From: Pomphorhynchus laevis
Taxonomy: Eukaryota; Acanthocephala; Palaeacanthocephala; Echinorhynchida; Pomphorhynchidae
DNA length: 64,000 bases
Direction: 5' to 3'
Assembly (NCBI GenBank): GCA_012934845.2
Contig: WNNJ02003437.1
Coordinates: forward strand, 1-64,000
The translations under genes were made by a program, and so were the position numbers. The notes beneath the pieces are model-generated. The model did not search any database. It worked only from the letters and a program-made list of their open reading frames with translations, and was not told where the DNA came from. Positions 30,738 to 41,555 of the stretch are shown in pieces. The stretch's first letter is position 1. Every line of letters starts with the position of its first letter.

Positions 30738-31430
30738 GTGCCAAAAAACCCATACGCGACCTCACCCATAAGAGCATATCAACCTCCAACGTGTCCAGTC
30801 GTTACTGATATCCTTTGTCAACCCACTGATCCTGTTATCACATGCAATTCTAATCCCATGTCTTCACTTCCCGACACCCACCGTATCTTCACTTCTGTCT
30901 CGTTTCTCAATAACCTACATCCCTTAATCGAAATCACCTTCACCAACCTCCACAATCTTAACACTCAAAACCTTTACATACATCGCTCACCATCCTCTAT
31001 ATTATCCAAATCCTCGTCGTCTTCAGCTGTTAAACCTACTCTCTTGATATCCTCAACTCCCAGCTCTCCTATCGTGATCTCACCAATTTACGTTACTCGT
31101 CCTCCTCTACGGAAACGTTGTCCTTCTCGCGATCGTTGCGTCATCGTCACTAATATCATTCCTTCAACCTCTTTATCTCCACAAGTACGTCTCGACCACG
31201 ATGTTTCCACATTCAGATCCATCCTCTTGTCTCCTGTTCCTGCGGATAAACCATCCTTATTCAACATCTCTCCTGTCGCGCTCATCCGCCTAAATAAATA
31301 TTCTCAATCTAATCCTCCACAGCCCCCTCTCCTAAAAATTGTTTTCAAGCATTGCTCTCACGCGTCTTATGTCCTCTACCAACGATTAAACTCATGTCCT
31401 CTTCAGCCACTTTCCGTCTCGCCCTCCTAA
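30738..31430 (+). CDS. CR1-like LINE ORF1-like protein
   Basis: A 230-residue frame, rich in Pro, Ser and Thr, with no recognised motif. It sits where ORF1 of CR1-like LINEs is expected, and its end overlaps the beginning of the ORF2 reading ('LALLNTRSILNKSELILNL' begins near 31415). No zinc knuckle is seen. The function, presumably RNA binding, is inferred from position only. Confidence 0.5.
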   Translation: MPKNPYATSPIRAYQPPTCPVVTDILCQPTDPVITCNSNPMSSLPDTHRIFTSVSFLNNLHPLIEITFTNLHNLNTQNLYIHRSPSSILSKSSSSSAVKPTLLISSTPSSPIVISPIYVTRPPLRKRCPSRDRCVIVTNIIPSTSLSPQVRLDHDVSTFRSILLSPVPADKPSLFNISPVALIRLNKYSQSNPPQPPLLKIVFKHCSHASYVLYQRLNSCPLQPLSVSPS

Positions 31431-32125
31431 ACACTAGATCTATTCTTAATAAATCCGAACTCATACTCAACCTATTCACTTAGCCATCTATCGATCTCTT
31501 TTGCCTCTCCGAATCCTGGCACTCCGATTCTGACGACCTCTCCATCCGCCGTTTGCTCTCTGCCGGTTGCTCACTAGTCGAATCCGCTCGCCCCCTCAGC
31601 AAATCCCCTTCTAAATTCTCTAATCATGGCGGCATTGTCGCATTCGCCCGTCATCCCGCGTCTATTCGCAAAATCACTTCCCCTTTCAGTCCTTGCTCTT
31701 TTGAACTACTCACTTGTAGTTCTATCCCGATCACTCTAGATCTCGCCATTGTATACCGTCCTGGTTCATCAGCTCCTACATCCTTATTTTTTACCGAACT
31801 CGCTGACCTTCTGTCTCACTGTTCTTTGTCCTCAATCCCTTTAATCGTTCTTGGCGACTTCAACATCCGCCTCGACCGCCCCTCTTCCACCGAGTCCATC
31901 CAGTTCATCAACATTCTATCCAACTATAACTACAAACCCATCTCCACTGCCCCCACACATATCCTTGGTGGGGCACTCGACATCATCGCTGTCCCCGATC
32001 ATTTTGTTGCCTACACCTCACTGTCCATCTCTGATCCTGGTCTATCCGATCACTTTCTCGTCACCCTTGATCTCACTCACAACCACACCCCTCCTCACAC
32101 ACCTACAATCCTACGTAGCTCTTGA
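31415..32125 (+). pseudogene. CR1-like LINE ORF2, AP-endonuclease domain
   Basis: 'LLNTRSILNK', 'IDLFCLSESWHSDSD', 'NHGGIVAFARH', 'IVYRPGSSAPT', 'LIVLGDFNIRLD', 'ALDIIAVP' and 'GLSDHFLVTLDL' are the APE motifs in order, with catalytic Glu (SES), GDFN and SDH present. One in-frame stop (TAG near 31481) precedes the long open part 31553-32125. The RT half is absent because the element is cut at 32366. Confidence 0.8.
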
Positions 32126-32689
32126 AGAAATCTTAGCCTCTCCCTACAACGCTCTACCTTACTCAAATCGTCTCTAGACTATCCAACAATAACATATTCC
32201 TCTCCTCACGATCTCGCCTTTCTTTTCGACTCTGAACTCACATTCATTCTCGATCTTCTCTTGCCCTTCAAGCCTGACCCATACCGTCGCTTGCACCGTG
32301 CCCCATGTTTAACATCCAATGCCTACTCTCAAAGCGTCGACTCCGTCATGCTTTTCGAGTCTATCACCTGATACACTTGCGTTCAATCATTATATTATGC
32401 ATCAATCGAAGACGGAGTTAGATCTGGACGATCGTTCAATCAAATCTTCCAATAACAATTCAACTCAATCCTTTGTTGAGGACGCATCACATGAAACTAA
32501 TGTGATGGAGAACTCCATCAAACATCCTCCTTTTTGGATTCTACTGCGTAACCACATATATTGGAATTGAGCGGTGTTTGTCTTGCTGGAGATGATAAAT
32601 GTTCCGCCCTAAAGCATGCTTATGTTGATTTATCATCTCATATCAACGCTTCGTCGAGCAGTGATCGTTTACAGTTCTCTCCTTTGGGA

Positions 32690-33419
32690 AGTAGTTGTTG
32701 TTGGCGTCCTTGTGCTCACCCACCGCTATTGCACCTCGTCGCAATGCTCGTGCTTCTTTTATAGTAGCCCCTCTCACTGAGAACGTTAAGGATCTTACGA
32801 GGGTAAGTCAGATTATCGTTAGGCATGTTAATAATCGACGACAAAAAATTAGCCTTCCAAATAATCGACAACGTACAGTAAATCCTCCAAATCATCGACG
32901 GTCATCAATTACCTTGGAGGCTCAAGCTTTCTTAATAACGATTGCTAGCTCAAGACAATTTAACTACCGAAAAGAGTTAAATGTTAGCGTGAACGGCGTT
33001 AAGGAATCACTCAGCAACAATCTGCAAAGTAGATTGAATGACAATATTAAGCATCTTCGCGATGTGTTTTCAAAATTTTTTCTCTAGACCGATGTGGATG
33101 TTGCGAAGCGTCTAAAAGTTCTGAGATTTTCTCGACTAGGCAAGAAACTGTCAGTTAAGCCGAGACTTTTAAAAGTTGCTTTAGACTAAAAATATCATGT
33201 CAACTTCCTACTCAAGTATGCATTTAGATTAACAGGCTTTGATTTTCATATACAACGTGATTTATCTCCTGCAGATCGTTTGAGAAGACGAGGCTTTCGA
33301 TAAGCTGCACCGACGTTTGTAAAGTGGCAAAAGCAACCTATGTATCCGAAATTTTTGGGTGGTCAAGTGGCACTCAACTGTCAGGTGGATACTTTTACTT
33401 CTGTAGAGTCAGACTTCTA
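32690..33419 (+). pseudogene. LINE family C ORF1
   Basis: The frame 32695-33087, then in other frames 'VAKRLKVLRFSRLGKKLSVKPRLLKVALD' and 'DLSPADRLRRRGFR', match the conserved C-terminal part of ORF1 of many insect CR1/Jockey-like LINEs ('RLGK..RLLKV.L', 'L....R.RRR'). The N-terminal part is not recognisable. Stops interrupt it. The product would be an RNA-binding protein. Confidence 0.55.
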
Positions 33420-33489
33420 GTGTTGGTTCGTGTGCAGGTTAACTTGTTGTCTTCGCAAGCGTTACCGAGCATGTCACAGTTTGCCAGTA

Positions 33490-34320
33490 TATGAACATTT
33501 TAGTCGGTTATCTAAATGTTCGCAGTATTCTGGCTCAGTTCTCTTAACAAAATTTCTAGTAGCATGAAAACGTTTTGATGTATTTTGTATGACCGATACA
33601 TGGCTACGTGCCAAAATTTCTGATGATTGTGTTGCCATTTCTAACTATATTCTAATACGTTCGGATCGCTCGTGTAGTAAACGTGGAGACGACGCAGCCG
33701 CATTTGTGCGAAATAGTTTCCTGGTATCGAACATTTATACTTTTCGACACGATATCGGATCGTTATTTAGATGTCTTGCTTTTACATTGGGAAATGGTCA
33801 GCGATCTCCATTAGAGGTTTAAAATAAGGTATAAAACTTTATATATAAACCATATTTATTAATAAAAATATATAAGGTTTGTATATAAACATTATTTATA
33901 TAATATATTTATTTTATTTATAAACCTTTATATTTTTAAGGAATAAACCTTTATTACAGGCTTATACCAGAGTTTATCTTCGTATCCTCTAATTCTGCTT
34001 ATAGGTGACTTCAACATCCCCCACATAGACTGGGAAAGTAGCTTTTCACGACCACATCACGGAATTGGAAAAGTATTGAGTGACTTTCTTTTACTCGAAA
34101 TGCTACTGGTTCAACATATTAAAAAACCTACTTGGGCGACAAAGATGCCTTCTATACTTGAGTTGGTCTTTACTAAGTGTTTAGGAGACGCCTCATGAGT
34201 TCGTTATGACGCACCAATCGGCAATAGCGATCACTGTGTACTCTCTATGCGACTGTCGGTTTTCAACAGGGCTTCTCAAAACTCCAATTTTAAAAACGTT
34301 GTTGGGTAGATATTGATGCT
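33490..34320 (+). pseudogene. LINE family C AP endonuclease
   Basis: 'VGYLNVRSIL', 'MTDTWLRAKISDDCVAISNYILIRSDRS', then after an AT-rich insert 'LLIGDFNIPHIDW', 'PTWATKMPSILELVFT' and 'GNSDHCVLSMRL' give the APE motif series. The usual Glu of the TETW motif is Asp here (TDTW), as in some LINEs. The open stretch is 33589-33822; the rest is in pieces. Confidence 0.75.
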
Positions 34321-34467
34321 AGTCAACTAGTTGCAAACTTATTGAAGGGTATCTAGGATAGTTTTCATGCTCACATCGTTTCAAATGTTCCAGTAGCTTT
34401 GATATTCTTAAAGAATTAAAGCGTATTTCAGACATCTTTGCTCCGTTACGTGCCTGCAAGTCAAAAC

Positions 34468-34545
34468 ATGACCATCCTCCTTGGTTCGACAAACATGACC
34501 ATCCTCCTTGGTTCGACAAACATGTCATCCTCCTTGGTTCGACAG
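34468..34545 (+). repeat. 27-bp tandem repeat, three units
   Basis: ACATGACCATCCTCCTTGGTTCGACAA occurs twice and a third time with a 3-bp shortening. It lies in the LINE linker region ('HDHPPWFDK') and is a local replication-slippage expansion. Confidence 0.85.
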
Positions 34546-34753
34546 AGAGCCTATTGATGCACTTGGGTACCACAACAAATTATGGCGCAAGTTTAGACGT
34601 GTTCCTGCTTCCAAACGTGCCTACATCGACTCTATAAACTTATGAAATAGACTAGAATTTCAGAAACGCTATTTGTAAGAAGAGGGTATCGCCAGGGATG
34701 CACCTTTGAACCCTAGGAGTTTTTGGTCATATGTAAGAAATAACAAAACTCTT

Positions 34754-34828
34754 TGATATGACATTATAACTATAAACGTTTTGTTTGTTCTAGATTGTCA
34801 AATAAAGCCATCTTTTGGTTTACGTCAA
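34754..34828 (+). repeat. 5' LTR of the Mag-like element
   Basis: 75 bp beginning TGATATGACATT and ending TTTACGTCA. It contains AATAAA, a possible polyadenylation signal. It matches 38520-38593 nearly perfectly. Confidence 0.85.
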
Positions 34829-37800
34829 TTTATTTGACAATTGGTGACTATGGAGAAGTTCCTCAAACCAGAACAGTTGGCTCTCGAACCAGATACTCTT
34901 GACGCAGCCACTCTATGGGCCCATTGGAAAAGACGATTTACAAAGTTCCTGGACAGCATCGTAGACTTACCTGCTGATTCACGTTTGGACATCCTTGTTA
35001 ATCACGTGTCAACTACGGTCTATCGACATATCGAATCTGCAACAACTTACGATGATGCCATCTCAATGCTGGAGGCTCTGTTTATTAAGAAGAAAAGTCA
35101 AATATTCACACGATACAAGCTGCTCACACATCGACAAACCGACGAGCAATCGATCGATCAATTCATCCTCAACTTACAAACGCTCAATCGAGATTGTGAA
35201 TTTCAAGCAGTTACTTCGATCGAGCATAGTGACTTAGTGATACGCGACGCATTTGTTAGTGGGTTGCGCTCAACGCATATACAGCAACGCCTATTGGAAA
35301 GCAAGGATCTTAGTGCTATCGAAGCGTTTAATCGAGCACGCACACTTGAAAGTGCACAATTGTAAGCATCCGCGTACAACTGTCCACCTGATATGTCCGT
35401 AGCGTCAATTCAAGCTCAAGAGGACGCAACATGCAGTGCTGTTGATAACAAGATAACGGATGTCAGTATGTCCAAACAGTGCTATTTCTGTGGCAGGCAG
35501 TACCATCATCGCAGCAAATGTCCAGCAAGAAATGCAGATTGTCGACAATGTGGCAAACGTGGCCATTTTGCTTATGTGTGTAAGTCATCCAAACGTCCTC
35601 GTGTTAACGCAATGACTGAAGATTCGGAGTTTGAGGCTGTTGGCGCCATGCTCGCTAGTATAAATAACGACCTAAGACGTTCGATCGTAAACATTAAGGT
35701 AAATGATCATAATATGAGAGCGTTGATTGACACCGGGAGTTCGACGAATTTTATAAATGCTTCAGTTGCAAAGAGGTTGAGATTAACTACACATTCATGT
35801 CACAATATCATAAAGATGACCGCCACAGACAAATCGTCTACTGTTAATAAATATTGTGTTGCAAACGCGATGATTCAAGGAAGAACGTATCATGACGTTA
35901 AGTTTCTATGCCTTCCATGCTTGTGTTGTGATGTCATTTTGGGACATTCTTTCTATCCGGATTCAAAATCGTGACACTATCCCTCAGTTCTCATACTCCA
36001 ACGTTGACCCTAGCCGCATTAGATTTCATGAGGATAGAAGAGCCGAGTTTATTTAACACGCTCTCACCAGGTTGTCGCCCCATTGCTGTCAAATCAAGGA
36101 AGTACAGCCGCTTGCATTCCGATTTCATCGATCGTGAAGTTCAGAGATTATTGCGCGAAGGAATTATTCGTCACAATCAGTCACCGTGGCGAGCGCAAGT
36201 AGTGGTAGTTTCAAATCCATCAGGGAAGCAAAGACTTGTGGTGGATTATTCGATGACAATTAATAAGTTCACCGAACCAGATGCATATCCACTTCCCAGG
36301 ATTGACAGTACTATTGAACGTATCGCTACGTATACGTTCTTCATCCGGATTGATTTGACGTCCGCGTATCACCAAGTGCCAATGCGAGAGTCAGAGAAGT
36401 GTTACACCGCCTTCGAAGCAATGGACAAGCTTTACGAATTTAACCGGGTTCCATTTGGATTGACAAATGCCCCGGCCGTCTTTCAGAGAATCATAGTTAA
36501 TATGATAGAATCCGAATCGCTGAAGGATACATTTGCATATTTGGATGATATTGTCGTATGCGGTACAGATAAAGGCGATCACGATGTGAACCTACGTCTA
36601 TTCAAAGATACTACTGTTAAGTATGGACTAACCTTGAACGAAAGTAAATGTAAGTACGGTCTCACGTCGATTTGTTTGCTCGGCTACTTGGTAACACACA
36701 ATAACATACGACCCGACCCTGATAGAACAAAAGCTATTACAACCATGGAACATCCTCGGAATGTTACAGACTTTAAAAGGATTCTCGGCATGTGTGCCCA
36801 TTATTCCAGGTGGATATCAAACTTTTCAGAGAAGATCCACCCTCTTCTATACGTGCACGAATTCCCCTGGCTACAAATGCAGCAAATGCATTCAACTCAA
36901 TCAAACAAGAGATCGCGGAAGCTGTCCTAAAAGTATTCGACGAATCGAAAATGATCATTGTCGAGACGGATGCATCAAAGAATGCCATTGCAGGAGTACT
37001 CTCTCAAGATGGGCAGCCGCTTGCTTTCTTTTCGAAAACATTACAAAGGGCTAGCAAGACATATTCATCAGTTGAAAAAGAGGCCCTTGCGATCGTTGAA
37101 TGCCTCAAATATTGGCGACATTATTTGCTAAGTCGAAAATTTCAATTGATTACAGACCAAGCGAGTGTTTCGTTCATATTCATCGACCGACACAAAAGCA
37201 CTATAAAGAATGAGAAACTTGTAAAATGGCGCATTGAGTAAGCCCCGTATCAATATGAAATTTTCTATTGGCCGGGGAAAGACAATACAGTCGCTGATGC
37301 ATTGTCCCGACAATATTGTGGATTAACCAGCAACAATGTGTTGACCCATACTAAGTTTCTGCACCAATCATTATGCCATCCGGGAGTGACGAGGTTGTAC
37401 CACTTTATCCGTAGTCGGAATATTCCATGTTCTGTCGAGGACATCAAAAACATCGTCAAAAATTGTGGCGTTTGCTCTCGGCTTAAACCAAGATTCTTCA
37501 AGCCAAACGATCACGCCGTAATAAAAGCATACCAACCATTCGAACGCTTATCACTAGATTTCAAAGGACCGATTCCATCATCAACACGCAACCGTTATAT
37601 CTTGGTCGTAATCGACGAGTTCTCGATGTTTCCATTCGCCTTTCCATGTTCTAGCATGACGACATCAACAGTCATCGCATGTCTTGAGAAATTATTCTTC
37701 ATGTTTGGAATGCCCGCAATGATTCACTCCGATCGTGGTCCAGAATTTGTTGCGAGAGAGTTCAGCGATTATTTTAATCGATTAGGAATATCATCAAGTC

Positions 37801-38519
37801 GAAGCTGTCCATACAATCCGTCATGTAATGGCCAGGTCGAAAAGTACAACGGTATAATCTGGAAGGCTATTGAGCTCGATTTAGCCTCTCATAATAGACC
37901 AATCACGATGTGGGAATCATCTCTACCAGCTGCACTACACTCAGTAAGATCATTGCTTTGCACTATGACGAATTGTACTCTTCATGAGAGGTTTTTTCGT
38001 TTTGAGCGCAGATCTTGCAAAGGGAAGGCGTTACCAACTTGGTTACTTACGCCTGGCAAAGTTCTATTAAAACATCAGTTCGCTCTAGCAAATATGATCC
38101 TCAATTACAGGTCGTGGAACTTCTGAGATGTGATCCATCCAGAGTTTCTATCAGATTCGACGATATACGAGAAACAACCGTATCGTTAAAGCATCTGGCT
38201 CCTTATGCTGATGATTACACACCGTTTCCAGATATATCTAACGAGTCAAACTTAGAGACAACATACACACGGACTACAGAACCAACTAAAGCGACCAATT
38301 AAAATGTATCAGCAGACAACACCCAAAGCGAGCCACAGATTAATCAAAACCAGACGAAAGGGAAGCGGACAAGACAGTGAGTGAACCAAAACATTCTGAT
38401 GACTATCAACAAACAATGGTCAGCGAACCGGTCAGAAATCAACAACGTCCACGGGTCTGGCGTAGCCAACGCTTACGTAAAATGCCAAGCCGTTTCAACG
38501 ATTACATAGTGGATGAAGA

Positions 38520-38593
38520 TGATATGACATTATAACTATAACCGTTTTGTTTGTTCTAGATTGTCAAATAAAGCCATCTTTTGGTTTACGTCA
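38520..38593 (+). repeat. 3' LTR of the Mag-like element
   Basis: 74 bp, nearly identical to 34754-34828, same orientation. It is followed directly by LINE-flank sequence AAGGATTTTGACGAG. Confidence 0.85.
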
Positions 38594-38619
38594 AAGGATT
38601 TTGACGAGAAAGGGGGAAT

Positions 38620-39870
38620 ATCGCCAAATATTTAACCGATAGCTTCTCAGTGCAAGATTTTACTACTGATAAAGAGCGTGACTTTAGTTGAAAGTATGTT
38701 GATTGCACATCAGTGTAGTGTTTGTCCACTCTGAGTTGATGAGGTGTTGAACGAGGCTATGAAGCTCTATCTGTTTGTATCTCCGTGACCAGACAATATT
38801 CCCCTTTCTCGTCAAAATCCTTTGCGAACGTACTGTGCAATGTTTAACTCTGTTTTTCAGATATAGCTTGGATACATATTGGATTCCTGATAGTTGGAAT
38901 TGTGCAATTGTGGTACCCATTCTCAAAAAGCATTCTGCTAGCTATTGTGCGGACTGTCGGCCAATCAGTTTGATCAGTGTATTTTGGAAACTCTTAGAAA
39001 GACTAATAGCTAGTAGAATCAGAGATCATTTGAACTCTAATCATATATTGGTTGATTCTCAACATGGTTTCATGATTGGAGTTCATGCCTAACTAATCTA
39101 CTAACTGCGCGTGAAAAATAGACAGATGCTCTGAGTGCTTGGTTCCAGGTTCACACAGTCTTCCTTGACTTTTCCAAAGCCTTTGGTAGGGTGCCACATA
39201 ACGGCAAAGTCTCCTTACTGTATCACTATGGACTCCATTTATATATTTGTGAGTGGGTCAGGCAATTTCTATCGAATAGATCTTTCAGAGTTTGTTTAGG
39301 AGGTGTGCTTTCTGACTAGGTGAATGCTAATTCTGAAGTGCCCCAAGGATCAGTCCTTGGTCCACTGCTTTATATAACCTTTATGAATAATTTGCTACTC
39401 CGCTTATTATGCTCTCATCTAGCTTTTGCAGACGATCTAAATATTTGATCGATTATTAGAAGTTCTGCTGATCGTGCATCTTTACAAAATGATCTTAACT
39501 CTCTGTCCAATTGGTGATAATCTACTGGATTACGGTTAAATGCTGAAAAATATGTCCTTATGCAATTAAGTCGCCCGTCTGAAATTCTTAGGTACTATAT
39601 TGGAGACAATGTCTTAAAGGAAGTGTCTCAATATAAAGATTTAAGTATTATTGTCAATCGATCCATGAAAACAAAGTTTAACACTGATTTCACCCTAAGT
39701 AAAGCTACTCGGGCATTATATTGTATAGAAATAGCATTCCGCAAGTTAAGCTGTCAAGTGTTCAAGAGGTTATTCACCTCTTTCGTCGGATCACACTTGG
39801 AATACTGCTATCAGCCTTGTTTTCCTGTCACCAAGCAAGAACTATTAGACCATGGAGTATATTCTTAGGC
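38620..39870 (+). pseudogene. LINE family C reverse transcriptase
   Basis: 'GPDNIPLSLVKILCERTVQ' (38790), 'WNCAIVVPILKKHSASYCADCRPISLISVFWKLLERLIA' (38898-39010), 'VFLDFSKAFGRVPH' (motif A, Asp to Gly at the second position), 'VPQGSVLGPLLY' (motif B), 'LAFADDLNI' (motif C) and 'LRLNAEKYVLM' (motif D) are readable across frames. The last open part, 39560-39868, is the C-terminal thumb ('VSQYKDLSIIVNRSMK', 'GSHLEYCYQPCFP'). Several in-frame stops are present. Confidence 0.75.
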
Positions 39871-40330
39871 GGGGTTCGATGCTCTGTGTTGGCTTAGGTG
39901 GTAGTGATTATCATGTACTTTGTAGCCGTATTGGAATGATATCGGTACGTGAGAGGTTTATAAAATTGTCGTACGTGAGAGGTTCAGGAAATGCTTTGTC
40001 TATGGCATATATCGAATAGTGCGGTGGGTTATCCCACCGATGTAATCTCGATTTGCCAGATTACCGAAAATATTTAGACTATCGAGGAAAGGAATTAACA
40101 TTTTGAATTCGCTGCCCGGTGAAGTCGTTGCTGCTCCAAGCTTGAGAAAGTTTAAATCGCGATGCTACAAATGAATCCGTGAACAATGCCGCCATTCAGC
40201 AGCTCTACTGAACTATCCAATTTAGCTACGATCCGTTAAATGACTATTTCCTTTTTGTTTTTTGTTTTTCTTTTTTGACTCTGCCTGAATAGCTTTTTGG
40301 CTTTGGCATGTATTTGAATAAATAAATATA

Positions 40331-40639
40331 AATCGATTATAAATTAATTTTATAAATTAATTTTATAAATCGATTGCTCATTCCTTGATTTAGGAGTTAT
40401 TTATTAATGGAATGAGTGCAGTGTAACCATTTATTTTAAAGTTAGATGTTCAATAGCTAACTGATATCATCAACATACAAAAAGTATTAGTATTAGTATT
40501 ACAAGTTATAGCCAAATGGCTGTTTCAACTGATCACATAGGAAAAATATGAAAAAAAGAAAAAAAGAAAAAAAATAAAAATAAGTAAATAGCGGTTACAT
40601 AATATTGTAATAATATTATGTAATAATATCATAATATTA
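40331..40639 (-). mobile_element. Penelope-like tail fragment and AT-rich repeats
   Basis: On the minus strand, GTTGATGATATCAGTTAGCTATTGAACATCTAACTTTAAAATAAATGG (about 40470-40415) matches the tails at 20412 and 44915. It is flanked by three tandem ATAAATTAATTTT units (40340-40370) and by an ATAATATTA-rich run (40600-40650). No coding sequence is present. Confidence 0.5.
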
Positions 40640-41310
40640 CATAATATGTTACGTAATATTGTTCCAGTGCCGATATATCATCTCGGGGATCGAGTAATTA
40701 AATTGGTTTCGAGCTATAAAGATCTTGGCGTATGGATAACGGATGATTTCTCCACTCGCCAAAACACTGAGTACATTTGTTCGAAGGCCATGCGTATGGT
40801 TGATTTCCTTCGCCGATCATTCAGCTATGTGAGTTCACGTTCTTTTAGAGTTCTTGGAAATGCTTTTGTACTAAGCCATTTGTTATATGCTTCTCAATGT
40901 TCATACCCTCGAACCAGAAGATGAGATTACTCGACTTGAGAAGGTGCTACGTATGGCAACAAAATTAGTACATTCTTTGAGAGAACTTCCTTACGAGGAC
41001 CGTCTTCGGTCTTTAAATATGCAGTCATTATGTGATATTCGTGACTCGTAGGATCTGTCTTGTATGGGAGGTATTTCACAATGAACACCATGTGTTGCGT
41101 GGGCTCTTCAACATTCGATCAACTCGAGCTTTGCGAGGTCACTCATTTTATCTTAGTCGCCAACGAATAGTACATTCTAGGACGATTCAATTTGGACAAC
41201 GAATAATAAATTCATGGAATCGTTTAAGCGATGATATTGTAAATGTGGCAACTCGTGAGCTCTTTAAAGGACAGATTATTTTAAATTGTTGACTATTTGT
41301 TTTTGTTTTT
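40640..41310 (+). mobile_element. LINE ORF2 C-terminal fragment with 3' UTR
   Basis: 'HLGDRVIKLVSSYKDLGVWITDDF', 'VLGNAFVLSHLLYASQCSYP' and, after shifts, 'FNIRSTRALRGHSFYL', 'IVHSRTIQFGQRIINSWNRLSDDIV' match the post-RT C-terminus of CR1/Jockey-like LINEs. The T-rich 3' UTR runs to about 41444. The RT itself is missing (5'-truncated). Confidence 0.75.
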
Positions 41311-41444
41311 CTCTTTTTCTTTTATTTTGACTATCGATTTGTCAGCAACTCTGAGCTACGCTCGTAACGTTGTCTACATAATAATGGCACAATTATTTAT
41401 TACAAGAAAGAAAGAAAAGAAAAAAATCAATCAGCGTAAAAAAC

Positions 41445-41555
41445 AATCTGTCACGCAGGGCTAGACTCAATTAGATAAAATACAGTCATTGTTCGATGGC
41501 GAGCGGACTTGATGAAATTCCTTCCGGGCGATGAAAGGCATATCTTGTCTACATA
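41445..41555 (+). repeat. 111-bp direct repeat, left copy
   Basis: AATCTGTCACGCAGGGCTAG through TATCTTGTCTACATA is repeated at 42990-43100 with three mismatches. The two copies exactly flank a 5'-truncated RLE retroelement, so this looks like an unusually long target-site duplication. Confidence 0.85.

Larger units (their letters stand above)
30590..32366 (+). mobile_element. CR1-like LINE (family B), 5' half
   Basis: A GC-richer leader (30590-30737) is followed by a Pro/Ser-rich ORF1 (30738-31430) and the start of ORF2 with the AP endonuclease (31400-32125). The sequence stays alignable with the copy at 49590-52320 up to CGAGTCTATC at about 32366, then changes to an unrelated LINE. So this copy carries the 5' part that the 49.6-kb copy lacks. 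Confidence 0.8.
34754..38593 (+). mobile_element. Ty3/gypsy LTR retrotransposon, Mag-like, about 3.84 kb (fossil)
   Basis: Two short LTRs (75 and 74 bp, TG...CA) bound an interior with, in order: Gag (from 34841), two CCHC zinc knuckles (about 35465-35580), aspartic protease (about 35715), reverse transcriptase (about 36120-36700), RNase H (about 36950-37230) and integrase (about 37300-38130). This domain order is Ty3/gypsy; very short LTRs recall the Mag lineage. The LTRs differ at about two positions, which suggests a fairly recent insertion. It looks nearly full length but is broken, with roughly four to five breaks. It is inserted into LINE family C, and no target-site duplication is evident. 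Confidence 0.85.
32370..40330 (+). mobile_element. CR1/Jockey-like LINE (family C), split by an LTR element
   Basis: Parts on the plus strand: ORF1 (about 32690-33419), ORF2 AP endonuclease (33490-34320), linker (34320-34750), then after the LTR retrotransposon (34754-38593) the RT (38620-39870) and a T-rich 3' end finishing with GTATTTGAATAAATAAATATAAA near 40330. A 130-bp AT-rich insert interrupts the endonuclease at 33830-33960. Many stops and frame changes show it is old. A related copy is on the minus strand at 43101-44880. Confidence 0.75.

Noticed and set aside
31851-32177. Pro/Ser-rich 108-residue frame overlapping the LINE endonuclease
   Set aside because: Alternative frame of the APE region; the same shadow frame appears in the second copy at 51701-52144, as expected from homology.
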